Below are positions 8,971-15,788 of a stretch of DNA of 26,544 nucleotides, one piece after another (the stretch's first letter is position 1; each line of letters opens with the position of its first letter). Made by a program: the position numbers and the translations under genes. The notes below the pieces were generated by a model, which searched no databases, was not told the DNA's origin, and worked only from the letters and a program-made list of their open reading frames with translations. The stretch is from a virus: positions 1 through 26,544 of IMG/VR virus record IMGVR_UViG_3300019742_000012; one strand, written 5' to 3'.

Positions 8971-9231
8971 CTACCCCTTTCCATCTCCAAATATTGCGAT
9001 TAGCTTTTGTGTCAAAGCATCCTCTGTCATTATGTTTTTTTCTACTACTTTATCTTGCCACTTCTCATCAGATAGTGCCAAAAATCTACCAACTGATAAA
9101 AGCAAATATTTATAAGCTTTATATGATAGTCCTATTGCTTCTATCTCTTCTTTGATAGAGCTACGAGTGAACCCAACTGCTCCAAAGAAGCTATACTCAA
9201 AATCACATCTACTAGCTACATTTGCTAACAC
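8971..9231 (-). CDS. Tail assembly chaperone, frameshifted C-terminal (T) part
   Basis: The open frame reads MLANVASRCDFEYSFFGAVG... from a GTG at 9231, but it has no good ribosome site there. The same frame is open upstream to the A-AAA-AAG site at 9297-9303, giving AEWRVAFALRERDFKELTYF before the GTG. I therefore read it as the T part of a G-T fusion: residues 1-154 of the gene at 9282-9758, then 108 residues from this frame (262 in all). This is the classic pair of tail chaperones that coat the tape measure protein before tube assembly; the long form recruits the tube protein. It ends 2 bases before the tape measure ATG. As a free 86-residue protein it would be unusual. Confidence 0.75.
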   Translation of the reverse strand: MLANVASRCDFEYSFFGAVGFTRSSIKEEIEAIGLSYKAYKYLLLSVGRFLALSDEKWQDKVVEKNIMTEDALTQKLIAIFGDGKG

Positions 9232-9273
9232 AGTTTCAAAATATGTTAGCTCCTTAAAATCTCTCTCTCTAAG

Positions 9274-9303
9274 GGCGAATGCTACTCGCCACTCGGCTTT
9301 TTT
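9274..9303 (-). promoter_or_regulatory. Programmed -1 ribosomal frameshift site with hairpin
   Basis: On the minus strand the zero frame reads GAA AAA AAG CCG AGT GGC GAG TAG. The heptamer A-AAA-AAG (9303 to 9297) is phased exactly as needed for a -1 slip. Six bases later GGCGA (9290-9286) pairs perfectly with TCGCC (9278-9274) around a 7-base loop that holds the zero-frame stop. After the slip the frame GCC GAG TGG CGA... is open to 8971. Slippery site, spacer, hairpin and gene position agree with tail-chaperone frameshifting in siphoviruses. Confidence 0.88.
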
Positions 9304-9758
9304 TCAACTTCTTCTTTTTCTTTGCGTAAGAGACGCATTACCGTTTGATAACCTTTTGACTCTGCTATTTCAGCTAAACGATTTTTACCATCACCTGAAA
9401 CTAATGAGTTAAAATTCTCTTTTGCCTTTTGCTCATAGAAATCATCTCCACCCTTTTCATTTATATCTTTAGAGAGAGCATCTCCTACCTCTTCGACTTC
9501 TTGCAACTCTTTAAAGGTAAGCAATGCTCCTTTAAAATCTTCAGCACCTTTTTGGAGTTCTATTTTTGTTTCTAATTTATCAATAACTCGTAAATGTTTT
9601 TGAGATTTTTCAACTAAACCAATAAACTCCTTCTCTTCTAATCTAAGTGCATCTTTTTCTGCTTTTGTATATTCTCGTAGAGATACATTTAGTGTCTCTA
9701 CAGTTTTACCACCATTCTTTATCTCAATCTTGATTGGTGTATCTAAAAATAAATCCAT
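9282..9758 (-). CDS. Tail assembly chaperone, short form (G-like)
   Basis: A 158-residue acidic, helix-rich protein (many Glu and Lys) starting MDLFLDTPIKIEIKNGG. It has the two marks of a G-type tail chaperone: position between the tail tube and tape measure genes, and a slippery heptamer four codons before its stop. The N-terminal 45 residues look like a small beta domain (KIEIKNGGKTVETLNVSLRE), the rest is helical. Most ribosomes should stop at 9282 to give this form; a minority shift to give the long form ending at 8971. The protein is needed for tail assembly but is normally absent from the finished virion. Confidence 0.78.
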   Translation of the reverse strand: MDLFLDTPIKIEIKNGGKTVETLNVSLREYTKAEKDALRLEEKEFIGLVEKSQKHLRVIDKLETKIELQKGAEDFKGALLTFKELQEVEEVGDALSKDINEKGGDDFYEQKAKENFNSLVSGDGKNRLAEIAESKGYQTVMRLLRKEKEEVEKKPSGE

Positions 9759-9769
9759 TATATGCTCCT

Positions 9770-10207
9770 TTACGCTGCTGCTACAACAGTTGGATTTGTT
9801 GTAAGTTCTAGTGTTGTATTTGATACGAGTCGTCCATCTTTAGAGATACCACCAATATTATATTTTGGCACAATACACTCAAAATTGATTTGAGTACCAT
9901 TTGCACCTAAACTATTTGCTAATTCAATTTGAGCTTCTAGCTTAACGGTAGTTGTAGCTGCTTGTGCTGTTTTGATAATACCATTACCATCTGGTTCAAG
10001 AGGGTTATAGTTGTAAGAGATAGCCATATTACCTAAACTAAAAGCACCTAAGACTTTATCAATATCATCATCACTCATACAGTCATCGACGACAACACTA
10101 CGCTCCTTAAATGGAATATCTCCTATACTCTGTATCCGACCCACCTCTACGAAAGTTGGTTCACCTTTTACTTTTATTTTTAATGTCGTGTTCTGACCTG
10201 TAATCAT
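9770..10207 (-). CDS. Major tail tube protein
   Basis: A 145-residue, beta-rich protein in the exact position of a siphovirus tail tube subunit: after the terminator/completion genes and just before the tail chaperones. The start (MITGQNTTLKIKVKGEPTFV) and the 'RIQSIGDIPFKERSVVVDD' region followed by Gly-rich and Thr-rich strands resemble the tail tube fold shared with lambda gpV-type proteins. A C-terminal Ig-like domain, present in gpV, is absent, so this is the short form. It should stack in hexameric rings around the tape measure. Only one base separates it from the preceding gene. Confidence 0.78.
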   Translation of the reverse strand: MITGQNTTLKIKVKGEPTFVEVGRIQSIGDIPFKERSVVVDDCMSDDDIDKVLGAFSLGNMAISYNYNPLEPDGNGIIKTAQAATTTVKLEAQIELANSLGANGTQINFECIVPKYNIGGISKDGRLVSNTTLELTTNPTVVAAA

Positions 10208-10756
10208 CTAAATCTCCTTAATATTTTTTGGATTAATCTCTAATACTTTTATGCCTACATTCTCATATATAGATTTAATGTTTGCATCATTTGTATAAAC
10301 TTTGGTTGTTTGTCTTGCAGGATTGCCTGAGAAGTCTGCTATCTTTATTACCCTACCTTTTAGTGCGATAATCTCTTCATCACTATAGATAAGAATCATC
10401 TCATACCGTGATATACCAAAAGTGATAATCTCACGATATAGTGACATCTCTGCATCAAAGTCATCTTGTCTTTGTATATTTTTAGGAGGCGTAGGCAAAT
10501 CATACAAAGATGCAACTACATCTTCTGCAATAGCTCTACACTCTGAATCACTTTCACTATATACATCTATTTGAAGTGTCACATCTCCATCATCATCTTC
10601 TCTCTCTCCACTTAGAGGTGGTAAATCTCTATTGGTGATGATAGAGTATGCCAAAGCAGGAAATGGTGTATTTTGAGGAATAAACCGTGCAAATACACGC
10701 TCTTCTACTGCTACTACATCTGTTTTGAGATGTTCATATATCTCTTGTGCTGTCAT
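10208..10756 (-). CDS. Tail completion protein, DUF3168 family, with C-terminal extension
   Basis: A 182-residue protein. The first 115 residues fit DUF3168 (lambda gpU-like tail terminator fold): FPALAYSIITNRDLPPLSGE near 32-51, then VTLQIDVYSESDSECRAIAE near 59-78, and a later ITFGISRYEM strand. The family's usual length is about 120-140, so the last 55-60 residues (from about IYSDEEIIALKGRV) are an extension I cannot assign. The role is to close the tail tube and join it to the head. ATGA overlap with the gp10-like gene (10753-10756) suggests coupled translation. Confidence 0.75.
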   Translation of the reverse strand: MTAQEIYEHLKTDVVAVEERVFARFIPQNTPFPALAYSIITNRDLPPLSGEREDDDGDVTLQIDVYSESDSECRAIAEDVVASLYDLPTPPKNIQRQDDFDAEMSLYREIITFGISRYEMILIYSDEEIIALKGRVIKIADFSGNPARQTTKVYTNDANIKSIYENVGIKVLEINPKNIKEI

Positions 10757-11220
10757 GTTATTCTCCTTAAATTTTCTATTTCTCTATCTGTTCTGCGTGT
10801 TGCATACTCTTTGAACGCATCTATAGATTTTTGTGCTGACCCCTCAAATGCAGGACGCATAAAAGGTCGAGGTGGCATCTTGACAGTGCCAAACTCTACC
10901 ATGTGGGCATAGAATGCGTATCCAGTTGCTCTTATCTGTACTGCTTGATTACCTATCCTCCCTGCTACTCTAAATTTTGTCTTTTTACGAGCTGTTACTA
11001 GATACGATACATGACCTTGTTTGGTATAACGCTTTGACTTCTTCACTGGTGCTATACTTTTTCTAAGTAGTCCTGTCCGTACAGGTACTCTCGCTTTTGC
11101 ATCATCTGCTATAACCTTTGCCCCTGCTCTTGTTGCACCTACAACAACTTTATCTTGAATATGAGTAGGAAGAGCTTGAAGCCTGTTTCTAATCGCTTGA
11201 AAGTCTGCTGTCATACTCAT
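10753..11220 (-). CDS. HK97 gp10-family head-tail connection protein
   Basis: A 155-residue basic protein. It carries the features of the HK97 gp10 family: an N-terminal helix with GATRAGAKVIADDAKARVPV (residues 28-47) followed by RTGLLRKSI, a basic beta region, and the FYAHMVEFGTVKMPPRPFMR segment near 104-123, the hallmark Y-x-x-x-xEFGT-x-x-x-PRPF-x-RPA of the family. These proteins act at the head-tail interface. Start is ATG at 11220 with AAAGGAG five bases upstream; an in-frame ATG at 11214 is a possible alternative. It overlaps its neighbours by four bases on each side. Confidence 0.9.
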   Translation of the reverse strand: MSMTADFQAIRNRLQALPTHIQDKVVVGATRAGAKVIADDAKARVPVRTGLLRKSIAPVKKSKRYTKQGHVSYLVTARKKTKFRVAGRIGNQAVQIRATGYAFYAHMVEFGTVKMPPRPFMRPAFEGSAQKSIDAFKEYATRRTDREIENLRRIT

Positions 11221-11534
11221 AGCTTCTCCTTTGCTGTAATTATTAGAGTCTTGTTTCTCTCTCCTACATTAGCTATAAAAGTAATATCAAATTTTCGTTG
11301 ACGAAAATGTATCTGCATACTTGTATCAATATCTTTAATATATCTAATGACAAACTTATGCGAAGAAATCGCATGAATACTTTGAGAGATATATTTCTCT
11401 GAACCTGATAGAGCATTTATAGAAGCATAAGCCTCTGCAAACACTACAGGTGTCAAGATACTTCCACCTGTACTATCTTGTGTCTTTTCCATCGTGTGAA
11501 AAGATATTTTATGTTTTAAGCTACCTATTCTCAT
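11217..11534 (-). CDS. Head-tail adaptor (phage head-tail joining protein)
   Basis: A 105-residue small beta-barrel type protein starting MRIGSLKHKISFHTMEKTQD, then GG-x-x-x-TPVVFAEAYASINALSGSE, which is the pattern of the phage head-tail joining family (SPP1 gp16/HK97 gp7-like): R-x-G-x-L-x-x-x-I, then a W or Y followed by A-x-I-x-x-L-x-G-x-E. It should form the ring that links the connector to the tail. The coding region contains a copy of the dispersed palindrome at 11291-11308, read as HFRQRKF. ATGA overlaps occur at both ends. Confidence 0.85.
   Translation of the reverse strand: MRIGSLKHKISFHTMEKTQDSTGGSILTPVVFAEAYASINALSGSEKYISQSIHAISSHKFVIRYIKDIDTSMQIHFRQRKFDITFIANVGERNKTLIITAKEKL
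11291..11308. repeat. Dispersed palindrome copy 2, in the head-tail adaptor gene
   Basis: ATTTTCGTTGACGAAAAT, 8-base arms around TG; same core as copy 1 on the other strand. Read as HFRQRKF. Confidence 0.85.
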
Positions 11535-12076
11535 ACTGGTATAATCCTATAACTGTTTAATAATGAAAAGTAAAACTGCTTTGGTGTAGAGCTTACTATC
11601 GTCCCCACTACCAACATTTCACGATTTTCAAACATTGTGGCAGCATGAGCCAAAACAAAACTTTTGATTGGTGCAGGAGTTGGACTATATCCTGCTTCAT
11701 ATTCAATCTTGACTTCTGCTCCACTAATATAATCAAGTGGTGTAGAATTGAACCTAAGAGTACAAATATCAAAATAGTCATCTGTCTCATATTCAAAGTC
11801 AAGATAAGGTACTACATCTCCTAAATCATTGGTATATTCTATTTTTGTAATTGATACAAAAGGATTTTTTTTCAATACAATAGAATTAAAATCATTTTTC
11901 GTCAACGAAAAAGTAGAGAGAGACAGAGTCCTATTTGTCACTTGTTCTGCTATCTCTATCGCTGTATCAATAGAGAGTTTAATAGTATTATCTTCATCAT
12001 CATCAAAAATCCTAAAATATTCTTTGGCTTCTACTAGAGTCACTATAGGTAGCGAAGTGAGGAGGATACTTTTCAT
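11531..12076 (-). CDS. Head-tail connector protein (gp6-like)
   Basis: A 181-residue protein of the gp6-like connector family. The N-terminal part has the usual LVEAKEYFRIFDDDEDNTIK (residues 14-33) followed by helices (IDTAIEIAEQVTNR), and the centre has the common strand pair with 'V-x-x-x-xYxxGY'-type motif, here EVKIEYEAGYSPTPAPIKSF near 131-150. It should form the dodecameric ring under the portal. It contains a copy of the dispersed palindrome at 11895-11912, read as TFSLTKND near residue 55. The insertion falls in a surface-like region between the first helices and the beta part. Confidence 0.83.
   Translation of the reverse strand: MKSILLTSLPIVTLVEAKEYFRIFDDDEDNTIKLSIDTAIEIAEQVTNRTLSLSTFSLTKNDFNSIVLKKNPFVSITKIEYTNDLGDVVPYLDFEYETDDYFDICTLRFNSTPLDYISGAEVKIEYEAGYSPTPAPIKSFVLAHAATMFENREMLVVGTIVSSTPKQFYFSLLNSYRIIPV
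11895..11912. repeat. Dispersed palindrome copy 3, in the connector gene
   Basis: TTTTTCGTCAACGAAAAA, 8-base arms around CA. Read on the minus strand as FSLTK. It is a third reading frame of the same element. Confidence 0.85.
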
Positions 12077-12084
12077 TATTTAGC

Positions 12085-12441
12085 TCATATTGATTTTAAA
12101 TCAAATAGTGGTATTTTTATCTTTTCACCCTCAAAGATTATAAAATTATTATCAATACTTTGTATAATCTGTTCAAGTTCTTTAAGCTCTTTGATTAGTG
12201 CAGTTGCTCTATTTTTGAGTTCTGCCTCTTTTTGTACTGCTAAAACTTTTATAGCTATTTGTGCTTCATTATCTTCTTTCTTTTGAATACGAGCCATTAG
12301 AGCATTATGCTCTTTTGTACTTTTGGCTTTAGCTATCTCTTTATCAATATAACGCTTTGCTGTATCATCATCAAGTTCAATTTTGTCACCAATATCATGA
12401 GAATCAACGCCTGATAGTTGTTGGAGGAAGATAACTAACAT
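12085..12441 (-). CDS. Small head-associated protein of unknown function
   Basis: A 118-residue protein between the major capsid and connector genes. The first 40 residues (MLVIFLQQLSGVDSHDIGDK then IELDDDTAKRYIDKEIA) look like the small 'M-x-V-x-FL ... GD-x-x-x-L-x-x-x-x-A-x-x-LI-x-x-x-x-A' domain common beside phage capsid genes. The central part (residues 40-95) is a long charged helix, likely a coiled coil. The end is a short beta pair. Such proteins are sometimes decoration or assembly factors; here that is inference from position only. AGGAG lies 7 bases before the ATG. Confidence 0.55.
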   Translation of the reverse strand: MLVIFLQQLSGVDSHDIGDKIELDDDTAKRYIDKEIAKAKSTKEHNALMARIQKKEDNEAQIAIKVLAVQKEAELKNRATALIKELKELEQIIQSIDNNFIIFEGEKIKIPLFDLKSI

Positions 12442-12449
12442 CTCAACTC

Positions 12450-13610
12450 CTATGCGTTTTTACCAGCATTAAAGGCTTCTTCAATGATGGTTTTTGCATC
12501 AACTCTAACTGTAACTTGGAAGCCTACCATTCCTGTACCTGCATAGAGTTCATCAAGTCGTTGTATAGTCATCTCTCCTCTATCTGCAATTTGGAAATAA
12601 GAGAAATCACCAAATACAATAAATTTATTGCCTGTACCTAACTCTGCCATATTGTTTTCAACAACGACAGGTCTGCCTTTTATTACAGGAGTAACTGCAC
12701 CAGTTAAAGTTCCAAGTATATAATCACCGTTACTATCTTTTAACTTATCAAGGGCTTTTAGCGTAGCATCTGTACATCTCCATGTTGCTCTTTGTCTATA
12801 CTCAGATTTTAAATCATAAAAAATATCAATAATTTCATCTGCTGTTACAGCTCCGATGGCTGCTGTGGTTGAAGAAGCTCCTACTGTCGCAGATACAGCA
12901 TAACCTAAAGGTTTAGATATTCCATTCCCCACAGCAAATGCAGGAGATTCTGCTTTATCAATGCCCAAAGCGATTTGTCCTGCCATATAACTCTCAAAAT
13001 CTATACCTGAATCTTGTAAAAGTTCTCTTGATACTTTAATAATACCTCCCAACTTATGTGCTTGAATTTTCTTGTTGCCAAAGGTTGATTTTGTTTCACC
13101 ATACACTCCTGCTTCATCAATCCAAGTAAAAGTTGGAGCTTCTCCCTCAGTTGGAATATTAGTAGTTGAAGTAGTACCAATGACTGTTGAGATACTTCTT
13201 GTAGCACTTAGAGAATTAAGTTTTGCAACAACTGTAGATTGATAAGACTCTGGTACAATATATCCACCATCTGCATCAACTCCCTCTGTCATAGAAGCTC
13301 TATAATTAGATACATCACCAGTTGCCAAATATGCGTTAAAGCCTTTTTTATACTCTGGTGTAGCTATTGCTTTAATATCTGTAGTATCATTGGTATGCAT
13401 ATTTCCTAATGGTGTAGTAGTTGGCATAGAAAGAGACTTTTCTCTATTTACTTGAGCTTCAAGACGCTTAATATCACTATCAAGAGCATCATATTCAGCT
13501 TCAAGTGCTTCATAGGCTGTTACATCTTCATCTGTCATCGTTGGATGTGCTGTGATATATGCACTCATCTTATCAAAGAGTGATTTTCTTGCTAATATCT
13601 TATTTTTCAT
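12450..13610 (-). CDS. Major capsid protein, HK97 fold
   Basis: A 386-residue HK97-type capsid protein. Residues 1 to about 100 form a charged, helical scaffolding (delta) domain that the upstream ClpP-type protease should remove; a likely cut region lies between residues 85 and 108. The mature part starts near YRASMTEGVDADGGYIVPES, a strong match to the 'G-x-x-x-GG-x-x-VP' opening of the family, followed by the N-arm and E-loop region (FTWIDEAGVYGETKSTFGNK) and a C-terminal YAGTGMVGFQVTVRVDAKTI segment typical of the family. It self-assembles into the icosahedral shell. The start codon overlaps the protease gene by 11 bases, with AAGGA in the protease end as ribosome site. Confidence 0.94.
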   Translation of the reverse strand: MKNKILARKSLFDKMSAYITAHPTMTDEDVTAYEALEAEYDALDSDIKRLEAQVNREKSLSMPTTTPLGNMHTNDTTDIKAIATPEYKKGFNAYLATGDVSNYRASMTEGVDADGGYIVPESYQSTVVAKLNSLSATRSISTVIGTTSTTNIPTEGEAPTFTWIDEAGVYGETKSTFGNKKIQAHKLGGIIKVSRELLQDSGIDFESYMAGQIALGIDKAESPAFAVGNGISKPLGYAVSATVGASSTTAAIGAVTADEIIDIFYDLKSEYRQRATWRCTDATLKALDKLKDSNGDYILGTLTGAVTPVIKGRPVVVENNMAELGTGNKFIVFGDFSYFQIADRGEMTIQRLDELYAGTGMVGFQVTVRVDAKTIIEEAFNAGKNA

Positions 13611-14322
13611 TATTTTCCTTTTCTTTATGTGATAATCTTGCTTTCATAGCATTTACTTTGAGTGCATTTTTTGCACTCTCCTCTTTTGCAATATCTTCTT
13701 TGGTCTTTTCTGGCTCTTGTGATTTGAGATATGCCTTTACTCCCTCGAAATCTTGTTCGGTGACTCTGGTATGAGTAGAAGATAAACAAGATTTAAAAGT
13801 TTCATTTGCCAAAGCCAACGCTTGAGATTTATCTCCACTCTCATCAGCTTTGATGATTTCATCTACAAATCCATTAGCTAGTATCTCATCACCATATAGA
13901 TAAGTCTCAACATCCATCATTTTTTTAATTTCTTTGTCTGTTTTAGCTGTTTTAGAAACATATCTTTTTGCCAAAACTGCACTAAGTCCCTCAACAATAT
14001 TGGCTTTTTTACGAAGCTCATAATGGTCACCACTAACATATACAGAAGCATTATGTATCATATAGACAGCATTATCATAAGCTTTTACTGTATCTCCTGC
14101 TAGTGCGATATAAGAAGCCATTGACGCTGCCAAAGATGTAATAACAGTAGTTACTTTCCCTTTGTTATAAGCTTTTATAGCGTTATAAATTTGGATACCT
14201 TGAAATACAGAACCTCCACCACTTGCGATTTGGATTTCAAAATCTCCAGTCTCTTTATTGAGTTCGTTTTGGAATTCTGCAAAAGTAATATCCCAACCAA
14301 TCTCACCATTTATCAATATCAC
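13600..14322 (-). CDS. Head maturation protease, ClpP-like serine peptidase
   Basis: A 240-residue protein. The ClpP fold shows in MILINGEIGWDIT, IASGGGSVFQGIQIYNAIKA (the GG-x-V motif near 35-39), the nucleophile motif SLAASMASYIALAG with Ser67, MIHNASVYVSG with His90, and a candidate third residue Asp137 in MMDVETYLYGDE. It ends with a charged helical tail of about 70 residues, which may bind scaffold. It should remove the delta domain of the capsid protein and then itself. Order portal-protease-capsid and small overlaps (4 bases with portal, 11 with capsid) are standard for HK97-type phages. Confidence 0.93.
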   Translation of the reverse strand: MILINGEIGWDITFAEFQNELNKETGDFEIQIASGGGSVFQGIQIYNAIKAYNKGKVTTVITSLAASMASYIALAGDTVKAYDNAVYMIHNASVYVSGDHYELRKKANIVEGLSAVLAKRYVSKTAKTDKEIKKMMDVETYLYGDEILANGFVDEIIKADESGDKSQALALANETFKSCLSSTHTRVTEQDFEGVKAYLKSQEPEKTKEDIAKEESAKNALKVNAMKARLSHKEKENNEK

Positions 14323-15512
14323 TTATTACCTCCTTTAGTTGTTGTAGTTTCGGTCATATTCAATTGGACATAATATTTGTCACCCTCACTACCTATACTA
14401 TTCATATTTTCAAGTTTTCTAATCTCATTTACATTCAAAGCTCCAATCAATGCTAATGTTTTATATCCCTCTGTCCTAGTCTTAAAATCTCCTCTAAGTA
14501 GAGTATCTACATTAAATTTAATAGAATAAATATCTCTCTCATCTCTAGCCAAAAGAGACAATTCGAGCATTTGCTCTATGCGTTTAAACCACGGCAACAT
14601 TGTAAATTGTAAAAACTCTAAAGATTGGTGTTCTATATTAGAGAAAGTGGCATTTTCAAGTGAATTAATCATGTGCATAGGTACTCTAAAAATAGATGCT
14701 ATCTCTTCTTTTTGATATTTTCGTGTCTCCAAAAACTGAGAGTCAGTATTGGATAGAGAAAATTGTTGAAATGTCATACCACCCTCTAAAAGCATAGGTT
14801 TATGAGCATTTTGCATCCCTGTATAAGCATCATTTAGAGATGTTTTTAATCTTTGAAATGGTTTATCCTCTAATGTACCAGGGACTACAAAAGCTCCTGT
14901 AGCATTTGCACCATTATCAAAAAATTGGCTACCATAACTTTCTGCTGTACTTCCAAGCTCTAATGCTTTTTTATTATATGAGATTGGAGATAGTCCTGTA
15001 ATCCCATCACCTGATGGAAGTCCTATAATATGTAGTATCTCATAAGGATTAACATTAACTTTACCTGCTCCTGTATCATATATGTACTCTTTTTTACCCT
15101 CTTTGGTAAGAGTAACTTTCATTTTTGTAGATACTAAAGGATAAATAGAGACAATATCCCCTCTACCATCTCTAATTATTTGAGAATAGTGATTACCATG
15201 AAGATTTAAATCCATGACAATCCATTCTCTCCAAGTGACTGATGTGATATTAGGATTTGGAGATTGTTTAAGAAGATAATATAAATTATGATTGATAGCT
15301 TTATTTTTACCCTTATCTATCTTTTCATAAGTATTTAGACTAACAGATGAAGCTGTCTCAGCCAAAACCCTTATACAACTAAAAACGGTAGTGATATACA
15401 TAGCATTAGAAGGAGTAACACTTCGAGAGTTACCACCAAATAGACTTCCTAATACACTTCCCATCTGTACCATTGGCTTTGAAAGTGCTGTGTATCTATT
15501 TAGCAGAGACAT
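14319..15512 (-). CDS. Portal protein, HK97 family
   Basis: A 397-residue portal protein. The start at 15512 (MSLLNRYTALSK) is preferred because AGGAG lies 8-10 bases upstream; a longer reading from 15536 has no such site. Family features include NAMYITTVFSCIRVLAETAS near residue 35, the W-R-E-W-I and LHGNHYSQIIRDGRGDI region, and MLLEGGMTFQQFSLSNTDSQ followed by FLETRKYQKEEIASIFRVP, all typical of HK97-type portals. Twelve copies form the DNA channel at one capsid vertex and dock the terminase. It overlaps the preceding small membrane gene by 17 bases and the protease gene by 4. Confidence 0.95.
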   Translation of the reverse strand: MSLLNRYTALSKPMVQMGSVLGSLFGGNSRSVTPSNAMYITTVFSCIRVLAETASSVSLNTYEKIDKGKNKAINHNLYYLLKQSPNPNITSVTWREWIVMDLNLHGNHYSQIIRDGRGDIVSIYPLVSTKMKVTLTKEGKKEYIYDTGAGKVNVNPYEILHIIGLPSGDGITGLSPISYNKKALELGSTAESYGSQFFDNGANATGAFVVPGTLEDKPFQRLKTSLNDAYTGMQNAHKPMLLEGGMTFQQFSLSNTDSQFLETRKYQKEEIASIFRVPMHMINSLENATFSNIEHQSLEFLQFTMLPWFKRIEQMLELSLLARDERDIYSIKFNVDTLLRGDFKTRTEGYKTLALIGALNVNEIRKLENMNSIGSEGDKYYVQLNMTETTTTKGGNK

Positions 15513-15690
15513 TATTTTCTCCTGTATCAAATACAAAAATAATTAAAATGCTAACAGAAGATATAAGAAGTAAAATACCTGTAATGATATTTGATATAGG
15601 AGGATAAATAAGAGAGATAGCATATCCACTCACGAGAGAGATAGAAATAAAAAATATGTAAATAATAAATAATACAAATAATCTAATCAT
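15496..15690 (-). CDS. Small two-pass membrane protein between terminase and portal
   Basis: A 64-residue hydrophobic protein with two predicted membrane helices (about residues 3-25 and 32-53) and a short C-terminal tail, FDTGENNVSAK. Two ATG codons follow each other; the second (15690) sits 6 bases after GGAGG and is preferred to the first (15693). The end overlaps the portal start by 17 bases. It has no recognised family. Small membrane proteins in this position occur in some phages, but I cannot assign a job; it could also be a moron expressed late. Confidence 0.5.
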   Translation of the reverse strand: MIRLFVLFIIYIFFISISLVSGYAISLIYPPISNIITGILLLISSVSILIIFVFDTGENNVSAK

Positions 15691-15738
15691 CATATCCTCC
15701 CTCTTAATATTTTATATATTATGAATATTATCGAGATA

Positions 15739-15758
15739 ACGCTCACTATCGTGAGTGT
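15739..15758 (-). other. Hairpin between large terminase and small membrane gene
   Basis: ACGCTCAC (15739-15746) pairs with GTGAGTGT (15751-15758) around TATC, with one G-T pair. It lies in the 95-base gap after the terminase gene, one of the few gaps in the late operon. There is no T run after it on the minus strand, so it looks more like an mRNA processing or stability element than a simple terminator. Confidence 0.45.
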
Positions 15759-15788
15759 GGATATAAAAAGTTATAATTTGTTAAAAAT

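Noticed and set aside
12085-12441. Start MLVIFLQQLSG... with GD-x-x-x-L and a following Lys-rich helix recalls the N-terminal domain of ribosomal protein L9.
   Set aside because: The resemblance covers only about 20 residues of a common small beta fold, the C-terminal half does not fit L9, and position beside the capsid gene is typical for small head proteins.
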